A DNA stretch of 64,000 bases, from the NCBI RefSeq assembly GCF_035916875.1, contig NZ_JAXUHN010000090.1, positions 1-64,000 of the forward strand. The letters are read 5' to 3'. The notes beneath the pieces are model-generated. The model did no database searches. It saw only the letters and a program-made list of their open reading frames with translations, and had not been told where the DNA came from. Source of the stretch: Methylomicrobium sp035916875. GTDB lineage: Bacteria > Pseudomonadota > Gammaproteobacteria > Methylococcales > Methylomonadaceae. This document shows, piece by piece, positions 44,754 through 52,953 of the stretch. How positions within the stretch are numbered: position 1 is the first letter of the stretch; the number at the start of each line of letters is the position of its first letter. Both the position numbers and the translations under genes were made by a program.

Positions 44754-45076
44754 AGGTAAACGATGGGGTGTTGGCGACCACGGAGCAGGGATTTCTGGTC
44801 AATGCCTCCGAGTGGAACGAAGATGTGGCCGAAAAGTTGGCCGAGGCGAACCGGATCGAACTGAGCTCCGCGCATTGGGAAATCATCCGATTCATTAGAA
44901 ACTATTATCTTGAGTTCAAACATTTGCCGAATGCGCGCGTGTTCGCGAAGGCGATCGCGAAGACACTCGGCGAGGACAAGGGAAATAGCCGCTATCTGCA
45001 TCAATTGTTTCCGGATGGGCCGCTGAAATATGCCTGTAAACTGGCCGGCCTTCCGAAGCCGCCGACCTGTTTGTAG
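44744..45076 (+). CDS. tusE: TusE/DsrC family sulfur-relay protein
   Basis: The 110-residue product has the family boxes NASEWNEDVAEKLAEANRIE, HWEIIRFIRNYYLEF and the C-terminal swinging arm ACKLAGLPKPPTCL with its two conserved Cys. It receives sulfur from the TusBCD complex. Its close relation to tusB supports the tRNA-thiolation role over dissimilatory sulfur metabolism. Confidence 0.92.
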   Translation: MELKVNDGVLATTEQGFLVNASEWNEDVAEKLAEANRIELSSAHWEIIRFIRNYYLEFKHLPNARVFAKAIAKTLGEDKGNSRYLHQLFPDGPLKYACKLAGLPKPPTCL

Positions 45077-45459
45077 CCTCCAGAAGGCTTGGTAAGGCGA
45101 AAAAGCAAGGCGCGAAGAAAATAGAGCAATTGTTCCATGCCCGGTTGGGAGATGCTGCGCTTAGCCCATGCCCTTATACACAAATGCCGTCATACCCGCC
45201 GGGAAGCGGGTCGACTGCAGGGATGCAGGAGGTAGGGCAATGCAGGAGCAATTGCCGAATCCAGGGCCATGGATGGTAAGCCTAAAACGTCCCTGTGGCC
45301 TGGATTCCGGCAATCCACTTGTGCCCCAGAGGGTATGCCGGAATGACGGAGTTGTGTATAAAGGTATGCGCTTAGCCATGGCCTTGACCTCGGCCCGCAG
45401 CATCTTATCTGGAAACATGTGACTCGGTAAACATCTACTCATTTGAGCTTAAATTCTGA
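45077..45459. repeat. MITE-like repeat element (about 45159-45376)
   Basis: The 383-base gap holds an element of about 215 bases with long imperfect inverted ends: the left end reads CTTATACACAAATGCCGTCA and the right end, inverted, TTTATACACAACTCCGTCAT. The inverted match spans about 38 bases per end. The inner part has no coding frame. Nothing else was recognised. Confidence 0.6.
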
Positions 45460-45816
45460 ATGAAAAAAAACAAGAAAAATAAAAATCTTTGGCTGAAAGA
45501 ATCGGAGATTGCAGTTGGCGATTTGTATTTCACTACGGCAAATCAATATCGCGCGGTCCTGGCAATGAAAGGCGATTTTTTAATCTATGCGCCAAGCTCC
45601 GAAGGAATGGAGCCTTTGAGTCCGGACTCAAAAATGCCATTCGATAATTCTCCGGTTAAGAAATGCCAAATCGCTACCTTTGCTCAAAAGGAATACCAAA
45701 CATTTGAATGGCATAGTGTTACAGCAATCAAGCATCAATTAAATAACACGCAACTCGCCGAAGCCATCGCTCAATGTAATGCGAAGGCCGCTATTGAAGC
45801 CCTGTTAGCCGGATAA
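45460..45816 (+). CDS. Hypothetical 118-residue protein
   Basis: The basic N-terminus (MKKNKKNKNLW) leads to a mixed domain (ESEIAVGDLYFTTANQYRAV, MAFLIY-like MKGDFLIYAPSS) and an Ala/Gln-rich helix. No family was recognised. It lies between two repeat elements. Confidence 0.5.
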   Translation: MKKNKKNKNLWLKESEIAVGDLYFTTANQYRAVLAMKGDFLIYAPSSEGMEPLSPDSKMPFDNSPVKKCQIATFAQKEYQTFEWHSVTAIKHQLNNTQLAEAIAQCNAKAAIEALLAG

Positions 45817-45828
45817 AAGTTTAGGGCA

Positions 45829-45858
45829 GTAGGCTGGGTTGAGGTAAGAAACCCAGCA
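45829..45858 (+). repeat. REP unit left of RAYT
   Basis: GTAGGCTGGGTTGAGG-TAAG-AAACCCAGCA. The inverse complement recurs right of the transposase at 46500-46529. Confidence 0.75.
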
Positions 45859-45886
45859 CCTCTGTCTCAAATCTGATCCGATCAGG

Positions 45887-46463
45887 CTATTCCCAATCGT
45901 AATTCTCAATTTCCACTGCTGCCGCCCAATTTTCAGGATATACGCATCGTTTTACCCATCGGTAAAACGATGAATACGGCCAGTCCTTGGTCTTTCGTAC
46001 CAGTCCGTGTTTAACCGGGTTGTAATGAATGTAATCGAAATGGTTGTGATAATCTTGGTCGTCTCGAATCCAATGCTCCCAATAACGGCGCTGCCTACAT
46101 GGATGTAGGCAAGGGGCGTGAGCAGGAGCGGAAGCTTTGCCAGATGCCTCTTTCTTGTTTTCGAAGGCGGCTTCGCGATATGGACTCAGCGTCCGGAATT
46201 GATCGTGAGAAATGTGATTTAATCAGCCGCCAGCGTGTGGAGTAATCGTGATCATTGGGAGGTAATTGCCATATGCAATGGGGGTGTTCCGGTAAAATTA
46301 CGATGGCGTCGATCGTGAACGGATGATCGCCGCGAACCTGTCTGAATGCGGCGCGTAAATCGTTGACGTGACGAATCAGAAGATCATTATGCTGGCGCTC
46401 GGCAAGGTTAACGGTAAAGAAATAACAGCCGCCAGGGACTCGTAAGCGTTTATAGGTTCGCAT
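45887..46463 (-). pseudogene. REP-associated tyrosine transposase (RAYT) broken by an insert
   Basis: On the minus strand the start MRTYKRLRVPGGCYFFTVNL leads to the Y1-transposase core AIVILPEHPHCIWQLP (HxH-like) and ERGIWQ. A 46-base insert at 46091-46136 then breaks the frame; past it the protein resumes RRYWEHWIRDDQDYHNHFDY, IHYNPVKHGLV and ends NYDWE. Removing the insert restores one reading frame of about 177 residues. REPs flank the gene on both sides. Confidence 0.8.
46091..46136. repeat. 46-base palindrome-bearing insert in the RAYT gene
   Basis: It contains the perfect palindrome TGCCTACAT-GG-ATGTAGGCA followed by a GC-rich flank. It interrupts the WQ/RRYW region. It may itself be a REP-type unit moved by another transposase. 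Confidence 0.65.
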
Positions 46464-46499
46464 TCGATAAGCATAGCAAGGTTTTGTGATGTACGGCTA

Positions 46500-46529
46500 T
46501 GCTGGGTTTCGTGCCTCAACCCAGCCTAC
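46500..46529 (-). repeat. REP unit right of RAYT, inverted
   Basis: Inverse complement of the left REP (TGCTGGGTTT-CGTG-CCTCAACCCAGCCTAC on the plus strand). Confidence 0.75.
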
Positions 46530-46620
46530 TACTACCGGGCTTGGCTTGAGTCAGGTCATAGGGTGCGGTGAGTTTACGAATCGCACCGATCGCGAACGAT
46601 AATCAATGCATCCTATGCCC

Positions 46621-49539
46621 CTATAAGTTAAGATTTGGATCCCTTTCCGGCAAAACCCTTTCACTCACTATATTCTTAATGTGTTTTTTACTTGGCATTA
46701 AGTGTCCGATTTTATGATGCTTCGCTGCTGAAAGTTTTATAAGATACTCTAGTTCATCTAGATCACGCTTTGTAGAATAGCTATACCTATATTGCAGTCT
46801 AAGCGCCTGATAAATATCAAATAAATAAAACGAGTTTTTATCAATAGAGGAAATGTATTGTTCAATTTGAGTTTTCCAGTTGTTTGGTCGGTTATTAATA
46901 AAAATAATAGCCATTATATGCTTCTTTAAGACATTAATTTCCTGGTCAAATTGTTTTAATAATAATGGCCCCATTTTCTTTGAATAGAGATCATCTTGAA
47001 CAAGAAAAACAGCATTATGGGGCAATGAAAGTAGAATACGTTGCATTCTCTCAAAAGGGTCTTTACCAAAATTACCACACAGGAGAAATCCTTGCCCCTC
47101 AAATGACGCTTCGCCCTCTATTGCAAGTAGAGGCATTAAAACCATCATTACTTTTACAATTTGTTCCCAACATTTTGTAATTTCATCAAGTAAAAGACAC
47201 TTTATGTCACTGGGGGCGTAGTCACTATTTCTAAGAGCTCTTGAACCAGCTTTCATTGCTTGCATCATAATAACAAACGAATGCTCAGAAAATATATCCC
47301 TAATTTCTTGATTATATGGCTTGCTTCGATCATATTTCATATCGGCATAACCATCTTTAATAGTTTCGGGCAAGCTAGAACCTTGCACTCCATTCTTTAT
47401 TTCATCTTTCATTTGCTCAAGAGCTTCCGAAGATGGCTGCCATTTTGCAAATCTATATGGGTTTAAACCATCAGGTAGACCACAGCGTTCCCGTACTCTT
47501 TCACAAGATGAACCGATATCCTGAATTAGCACATTCAACGCGTCACTTCTTCGACGATCAATGCCTGTGTAAAACTCAATAACTTCGGGAAATTTTGTGT
47601 AGCGTTTTTCCTCTAAAACATATTTCGCAAAATTTTCACAATGATACATTCTTTGAGCCAGAAAATAATAAATCCAATATGAAAATCTAAATCGATAAAA
47701 ACCACAAGAATCAATAATTATATGATTCTCATATAGAACGTCAAACACCACATGAACTTCAAGGTCAATAAACTCTTCTCTGCAGTATGACTCCAAGTCA
47801 TCAACAAATGTTTTTCTTGTGAACAAAAAATTGTTTTCCCTAAAAAGTCTTTCGCAAAATCTACCAAGCACAAACTCACAATCTTTCATATCAGGCCTTG
47901 GCTTATATGAAGGGATATTATCAACATTGAAAAGCAAAAATAAAATTTTGCTAATCATATCTGCTCTATTTACTGGGCTCTCATCAAAGCTTTTTTCAAA
48001 AATCTTTAGCAACGTTAGGCAGTTTAGTGGTGTTCTGTGAATATTAAGAACATCGATATCTGATATTATTCTTTCGATGACCAAATCTTCGTTGCCAATT
48101 TCTTTAAAATCATTGTACCCGCAAACAATTTGTCTAACATGCCCTCTTGGTAACGCCCAAAGATATAATGCATCAAATTTACGATCAATGTTACTACCAT
48201 CATACTGGTTCAGTAATCTTATATCATCAACCGTCTGCATTACAATCAAAGGAATATCTTTAAAATATTCACTAATTTTACTTATTAACTTGATAGATTC
48301 CTCATCATTTCCCTTCCATGAGTCCAGCACGACACATTTAACATCTAATAAATATTTTCCTAATGCTCCTAAGGAGCTTGTAACATGTTTTTCAATTACA
48401 CTTGTATGTGGCTTTAATTCATCTGCATCAAGATACAACCATAAGGAATGATTGGCATTTGCCCAAGCAGATACGATCAGATAGTGTGACAAACAGGTTA
48501 ATCCAAATTCAGGAGGAGCCTTTATAACAACTGATCTTGGATTTTTTACAAATTCAAAAAGGTCAATTTTTCCCTCTAAAGAATCTCCTCTGGATAATTC
48601 AGAATTTTGAGAAACAGTCGGCTCCACCCAAACTATTGGTTGTGATGAAAATGCAGATAAAGCCAATTCAAGCCTGTTTTGAAAAAAATTTGAGATAAAG
48701 TCGCATTGATTTTCTCTAGTTATATCTACATAAAGCTCATCAGATTTATCAGGATTTTTAATGTTATCGATCCCAATATCATGAATATAAGCAAAATCTA
48801 TAATAAACTTGCACAGTATCTTGTGCTGCAACTCAGTTGAAGATTTTGGCTTAGATATACTAATATGGTCTGAATTAGGTATCTTGAGTTGCTCCCCAAA
48901 ATACCTGGCGCCAGAGAAAGGCTCTACCACTTGCTTTTTAAAAAAATTAGGCAAGATAACTGACTTGTCTTCAATTAACTCTTTTCCTTTTATTTCGAGT
49001 TTTTGAGATTCTTTTAGATTTAAAAAATTTTTATCTAAATCATTAAGCCATAAATTATTTTGGGCAAAACGTAAGACCTCAGCTTGATAGTTCTTTATTT
49101 TTAGAATTTTTGCCAATCCAGTAACTAAGTTAGCATAATCTGAGCCTAGCGACGGTGAAGCCACGAGAAAAATACCAACTTTGATTTCATTGCTAATCAG
49201 ATCAGCTTGGCGATCAACAATATACTTCCTTGCAACAATTCCCCCCATGCTATGACAAACAAAAATGAGGTGGCATTTTTTTGTTATCACCGCATCAAGG
49301 CTTAATTGTTCTTTAAAGGAATCTACGACATCCCCAAGAGAATATGACCCACTAAAAACTCCAGTATTGTAACTAAATGTATATATTCCAGTCTTACACA
49401 AGGATTTGTTTTGCATTAAAAGTTCAGGCCAATTGACTCCATTTTCATTTTTCCAACATTCAGTTGCACTTGATAAAATTCCATGTACAAATATTACAAC
49501 TACATTGTCTTGATTTTTTCTAATCCATCGTCCATTCAT
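46621..49539 (-). CDS. Alpha/beta-hydrolase fused to NTPase-like domain, possible defence effector
   Basis: The 972-residue product starts with a serine-hydrolase domain: VVVIFVHGILSS (oxyanion region, residue 19-20), nucleophile Ser97 in FVCHSMGGIVARKY and a candidate His225 in NSDHISIS. From about 280 a NTPase-like domain follows: FEFVKNPRSVVIKAPPEFGL replaces the usual GXXGXGKT loop, with a Walker-B-like KCVVLDSWKG and IPLIVMQTVDD sensor region. The remaining 500 residues are helical. The gene is much more AT-rich than its neighbours and sits beside mobile repeats. Similar fusions serve in anti-phage systems; this role is inference. Confidence 0.65.
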   Translation of the reverse strand: MNGRWIRKNQDNVVVIFVHGILSSATECWKNENGVNWPELLMQNKSLCKTGIYTFSYNTGVFSGSYSLGDVVDSFKEQLSLDAVITKKCHLIFVCHSMGGIVARKYIVDRQADLISNEIKVGIFLVASPSLGSDYANLVTGLAKILKIKNYQAEVLRFAQNNLWLNDLDKNFLNLKESQKLEIKGKELIEDKSVILPNFFKKQVVEPFSGARYFGEQLKIPNSDHISISKPKSSTELQHKILCKFIIDFAYIHDIGIDNIKNPDKSDELYVDITRENQCDFISNFFQNRLELALSAFSSQPIVWVEPTVSQNSELSRGDSLEGKIDLFEFVKNPRSVVIKAPPEFGLTCLSHYLIVSAWANANHSLWLYLDADELKPHTSVIEKHVTSSLGALGKYLLDVKCVVLDSWKGNDEESIKLISKISEYFKDIPLIVMQTVDDIRLLNQYDGSNIDRKFDALYLWALPRGHVRQIVCGYNDFKEIGNEDLVIERIISDIDVLNIHRTPLNCLTLLKIFEKSFDESPVNRADMISKILFLLFNVDNIPSYKPRPDMKDCEFVLGRFCERLFRENNFLFTRKTFVDDLESYCREEFIDLEVHVVFDVLYENHIIIDSCGFYRFRFSYWIYYFLAQRMYHCENFAKYVLEEKRYTKFPEVIEFYTGIDRRRSDALNVLIQDIGSSCERVRERCGLPDGLNPYRFAKWQPSSEALEQMKDEIKNGVQGSSLPETIKDGYADMKYDRSKPYNQEIRDIFSEHSFVIMMQAMKAGSRALRNSDYAPSDIKCLLLDEITKCWEQIVKVMMVLMPLLAIEGEASFEGQGFLLCGNFGKDPFERMQRILLSLPHNAVFLVQDDLYSKKMGPLLLKQFDQEINVLKKHIMAIIFINNRPNNWKTQIEQYISSIDKNSFYLFDIYQALRLQYRYSYSTKRDLDELEYLIKLSAAKHHKIGHLMPSKKHIKNIVSERVLPERDPNLNL

Positions 49540-49880
49540 GTATTTGACCTAAGTTTAATGAAACTTAATATTTTCAATGTTGTAAGTTGAAATTGTAGGA
49601 TGTCAATTATGTAGCTATTTGAGCCGCATATTAGGGGCGTAGACTGGGTTGAAGATAATAGAATCCAGCCTACTTGAGAAACATCCAATACCGGTTTATT
49701 ATTAATTTGAGGACATTAGCAAAACTAGAGCGACCGTCGCCTAAAGGTCGTCAGCGGCCATACATTTTATTTTTATAGGGTGTTCCGTTATGGTGTTCTG
49801 CGTGCCGATGACGGGCTTTCTTTACGTTGGCAGCCACCCCTGATAATGAGTTCTTTCGGGTTGAATTCTACGGCGCGGTT
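49540..49880. other. Intergenic with third REP-like copy
   Basis: At 49639-49673 GTAGACTGGGTTGAAG and AATCCAGCCTAC form a third REP-like hairpin akin to those of the RAYT locus. No gene was recognised in the gap. Confidence 0.6.
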
Positions 49881-50279
49881 TCAAAAATCCTGCTTGAAGC
49901 GGTGGATCATCCGCCGTTCCTTTTTGTTCGGACGGTGCTCCGGGCCGTTGTGCGGCATCAAGGCACGCATTTCGCGCTCGTCGATGATTTGTTGCTGGCG
50001 TTTGGCGTGGCTTTCGGGATCTTCTTCGTACAGCAGCACCGCATCCTTGGCGGGGCGGCGCTGTGCGGAGAGCGCGGTGATCGTGATGTCCCAGTGCAGA
50101 CTGTCCTTGGTGATCGACAAACGCATGCCCGGCTTTACTTCCTTGCCGGGTTTCACGCGCTGGTCATTCACATGTACCTTGCCGCCGGCAATCGCTTCCT
50201 GGGCCAGATTGCGCGTTTTGAAAAAACGCGCGGCCCAAAGCCATTTGTCGAGGCGGAGCGAGTCGATTTCGGTAGGCAA
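49881..50279 (-). CDS. hslR: Ribosome-associated heat-shock protein Hsp15
   Basis: The 132-residue S4-domain protein begins DSLRLDKWLWAARFFKTRNL and has GGKVHVNDQRVKPGKEVKPG, then a basic tail. Hsp15 binds stalled 50S subunits carrying peptidyl-tRNA. It starts one base after the ispH stop. Confidence 0.92.
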   Translation of the reverse strand: MPTEIDSLRLDKWLWAARFFKTRNLAQEAIAGGKVHVNDQRVKPGKEVKPGMRLSITKDSLHWDITITALSAQRRPAKDAVLLYEEDPESHAKRQQQIIDEREMRALMPHNGPEHRPNKKERRMIHRFKQDF

Positions 50280-51230
50280 TTATTGCACCATGTGTTTTTT
50301 CAATTCCTTCGGCAACGAAAACACCACTTTTTCTTCGATGCCCGGCAGTTCGGTCGTGGTGACGCCGCCCCATTGCTTCAACTTGCTGATCACCTCCTGT
50401 ACCAATACTTCGGGCGCGGAGGCGCCGGCAGTTACGCCGACCACCCCGATGCCGTCAAACCATTCGCGCTTCATGTCGTGCGCGGTATCGATCAGATAGG
50501 CCTGTTTACCGAGCTGTTCGGCAATTTCGCGCAGGCGGTTCGAGTTCGAGCTGTTCGGCGAGCCGACGACCAGAATCACATCGGCTTTTTTTGCCATGTC
50601 CTGGACCGCATCCTGGCGGTTTTGGGTCGCGTAGCAGATGTCGTCCTTTTTCTGTTCTTTAATGCCGGTGAAGCGTGCCTTCAACGCATCGACCATGATT
50701 TTCGTGTCGGTCATCGACAGGGTGGTCTGGGTCACATAGGCCAGATTGTCCGGGTTATTCACTTTAAGATTCGCGACGTCTTCAGGCGTTTCGACCAGAT
50801 AAATGCCGCCGTTTTCGGTGCATTTTTCGTATTGGCCCATGGTGCCTTCAACTTCCGGGTGCCCCGCATGGCCGATCAGGATCACTTCGCGGTCCGATTT
50901 GGCGTGCTTGGCGACCTGGATATGCACCTTGGTGACTAAAGGGCAGGTGGCATCGAAAACGGTCAGCCGGCGTTCCTCGGCTTCCTTTTGCACTTGTTTG
51001 GAAACGCCGTGTGCGCTGAACACCAGATACGAGCCGACCGGCACGTCGTTCAAATCTTCGATGAATACAGCGCCCTTCGCTTTCAATCCATCGACGACGG
51101 TGCGGTTGTGCACGACTTCGTGGCGCACATAGATCGGCGCGCCGAAGGTTTCCAGCGCCTGATCGACGATTTCGATGGCGCGGTCGACGCCGGCGCAGAA
51201 TCCACGGGGGTTGGCGAGTACGATTTGCAT
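50280..51230 (-). CDS. ispH: 4-hydroxy-3-methylbut-2-enyl diphosphate reductase
   Basis: The last enzyme of the MEP pathway makes IPP and DMAPP. The 316-residue chain has the iron-sulfur Cys in NPRGFCAGVDRAIEI, DATCPLVTKVH and the third in KKDDICYATQNRQDA, plus GSPNSSNSNRLREIA. All cluster ligands are present. Confidence 0.97.
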   Translation of the reverse strand: MQIVLANPRGFCAGVDRAIEIVDQALETFGAPIYVRHEVVHNRTVVDGLKAKGAVFIEDLNDVPVGSYLVFSAHGVSKQVQKEAEERRLTVFDATCPLVTKVHIQVAKHAKSDREVILIGHAGHPEVEGTMGQYEKCTENGGIYLVETPEDVANLKVNNPDNLAYVTQTTLSMTDTKIMVDALKARFTGIKEQKKDDICYATQNRQDAVQDMAKKADVILVVGSPNSSNSNRLREIAEQLGKQAYLIDTAHDMKREWFDGIGVVGVTAGASAPEVLVQEVISKLKQWGGVTTTELPGIEEKVVFSLPKELKKHMVQ

Positions 51231-51266
51231 ATCTTGACTTCTGTAGTGGGTAAATAACGTTTTATT

Positions 51267-51752
51267 TTAACTCAACATTCTGTCCGAGACGACGATTCCG
51301 TCATGATCGGCATATAAAAAATGATCTTTTTTGAAATTGACGCCGGCAAAAGTCAGCGGAAGGTCGCGGTCGCCGATGTTTTTTTGATGGCTTTGCAACG
51401 GATGCGCATGAAGGGCGCGGATGCCGATCGGCAGTTCGGCGAGCAGTGCGGTGTCGCGGACGCAGCCGTACAGCAACAGCCCCTGCCAACCGTTGGCGAC
51501 CGCGAGCCGAGCCAGTTCGACATCGACCAATGCGCAGCGGTGCGATCCGCCGCCATCGACGACCAGCACTCGTCCATCGGCGGGCTCCTGCAAGGCGGTT
51601 TCGATCAGGGCATGGTCTTCGAAAGCCTTCAATGTCGTGATGCGGCCCCAGAACACGGGCTTTTCGCCGTAAGACTTGAACAGCGGTTCGACGATCTGGA
51701 AATGCGCTTCCTGAGCATGGGCATCGCAAAGGCGGGCGGTGGCAAATGTCAT
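51267..51752 (-). CDS. rraA: RraA family protein
   Basis: The 161-residue product matches RraA (MTFATARLCDAH, FWGRITTLKAFEDHALIETA, VLVVDGGGSHRCALV, GWQGLLLYGCVRDTALLAEL). RraA inhibits RNase E in E. coli; related proteins are aldolases. The gap to ispH is 37 bases. Confidence 0.92.
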   Translation of the reverse strand: MTFATARLCDAHAQEAHFQIVEPLFKSYGEKPVFWGRITTLKAFEDHALIETALQEPADGRVLVVDGGGSHRCALVDVELARLAVANGWQGLLLYGCVRDTALLAELPIGIRALHAHPLQSHQKNIGDRDLPLTFAGVNFKKDHFLYADHDGIVVSDRMLS

Positions 51753-51831
51753 TCGAGTAAACTCCGGTCGGCTTTGATTGAGGTATGTTATAGTCTACCG
51801 GGTATCTGGCAGCAACTTAAAGGTTTGTTCG

Positions 51832-51972
51832 ATGTGGATCATTTTATTCATTGTCGCTCTGCTGTTCGTATTGGGGAGCGCGTTGCTGCTGCTGCGATCG
51901 GCGAAAATTCCAAAAATTCCCGATCATGTCAAATCGCAACCTTATCAAAATGAGGACGACGGCGATGGGTAA
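51832..51972 (+). CDS. DUF2897-like small membrane protein
   Basis: The 46-residue frame has one membrane helix (IILFIVALLFVLGSALLLL) and a polar tail with KIPKIPDHV, as in DUF2897. It lies between rraA and dtd on the other strand. Function unknown. Confidence 0.6.
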   Translation: MWIILFIVALLFVLGSALLLLRSAKIPKIPDHVKSQPYQNEDDGDG

Positions 51973-51982
51973 AGCGTTAGAA

Positions 51983-52423
51983 TCAATGCGACCGCAGCGT
52001 AAAAGTGACCGGGCCGTCGTTGATTAGCGCAACCTGCATGTCGGCCCCGAAACGTCCGAATTGTACGGACGGATAATTCTTCAACGCCAGCTCTTGCAAA
52101 TAGCCGAACAGCCTTTTGCCATGCTCCGGCGGCGCGGCCGAGGTGAAACTCGGTCGATTGCCTTTTTGCGTGTCGGCGGCCAGGGTGAATTGCGGTACCA
52201 GCAGCAATCCGCCGTCGATGTCGCGCAGGCTCAAATTCATCTTGCCGTCCCCATCCGGAAAAATCCGGTAATTGACGATGCGTTCGAACAGGCGTTCCGC
52301 CTGTTTTTCGCTGTCTTCCTTTTCGACGGCGACCAGCGCCATGATGCCGGTATCGATTTTGCCGATGATTTGATTATCCACGGCGACATGCGCGGCCGTG
52401 ACGCGCTGGATGATCGTGATCAT
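51983..52423 (-). CDS. dtd: D-aminoacyl-tRNA deacylase
   Basis: The 146-residue proofreading enzyme removes D-amino acids from tRNA. It has LLLVPQFTLAADTQKGNRPS and the Gly-cisPro motif in NDGPVTFTLR. The start overlaps the stop of the split cyclotransferase gene by 4 bases, so expression may depend on that transcript. Confidence 0.95.
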   Translation of the reverse strand: MITIIQRVTAAHVAVDNQIIGKIDTGIMALVAVEKEDSEKQAERLFERIVNYRIFPDGDGKMNLSLRDIDGGLLLVPQFTLAADTQKGNRPSFTSAAPPEHGKRLFGYLQELALKNYPSVQFGRFGADMQVALINDGPVTFTLRSH

Positions 52424-52663
52424 GAATGAGTTTCGGTTTTTGAAAAATAGTCGTGGCCCAACAACGTCAGGTCATCCGTCGGGTGGTTGTAAAGATAAAT
52501 CCAGGCTTCGCTCAAACCGCCTTCGAGCAGCACGGGCTGTAGCATCCGGACAAATTCATTCGGCTCGGGGAAGTCATCGCCGTATTCTTCATAGCGGTCG
52601 ACTATAGGTAATAGTGTAGCAGGATCATCAAGCCGATAAACTTCACCCCGAACCCGGTGCGCG
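52420..52663 (-). pseudogene. Gamma-glutamylcyclotransferase-family gene, 3' part (split by IS1 element)
   Basis: Reads VRGEVYRLDDPATLLPIVDR, the catalytic Glu in DRYEEYG, and ends YFSKTETHS. With the 5' part (55030-55213) and one 8-base duplication removed, it forms an exact 139-residue open frame. Confidence 0.85.
52656..52663. repeat. Target-site duplication, left copy
   Basis: GGTGCGCG, identical to 55030-55037 on the other side of the element. Confidence 0.9.
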
Positions 52664-52728
52664 GGTAGTGGTTCAGTTTGAAAATTTGACCAGGTGAACT
52701 CTTTTTGTGGCTATGCTATCTTATCGGC

Positions 52729-52953
52729 ATGACCAAGAAAACAAACCCACGCAAAGATTTTACACAGATCGCCTTCGATGTATTCCAGCAAGCTATTGGC
52801 GAAGCTGGGCCGGAAGAAGAATTGACCGGAAAGAAAGCCGATAGCCAGAAAGGCGGATTAAAGGGAGGAAAGGCGCGAGCTGAGAAGCTCACGCCGGAAG
52901 AACGGTCAGAAATTGCTAGGAAGGCGGCTAAAGCAAGATGGAACGCTGATTAA
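52729..52953 (+). CDS. Small passenger protein with ERSEIARKAAKARW motif
   Basis: The ATG at 52729 gives 74 residues: basic start MTKKTNPRKDFTQIAFDVFQ, a Lys/Gly-rich middle and EKLTPEERSEIARKAAKARW. The last motif is repeated in the N-terminus of the neighbouring P63C protein. It overlaps that gene's stop by 4 bases in convergent orientation. Family not recognised; possibly a DNA-binding or antitoxin-like peptide. Confidence 0.6.
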   Translation: MTKKTNPRKDFTQIAFDVFQQAIGEAGPEEELTGKKADSQKGGLKGGKARAEKLTPEERSEIARKAAKARWNAD

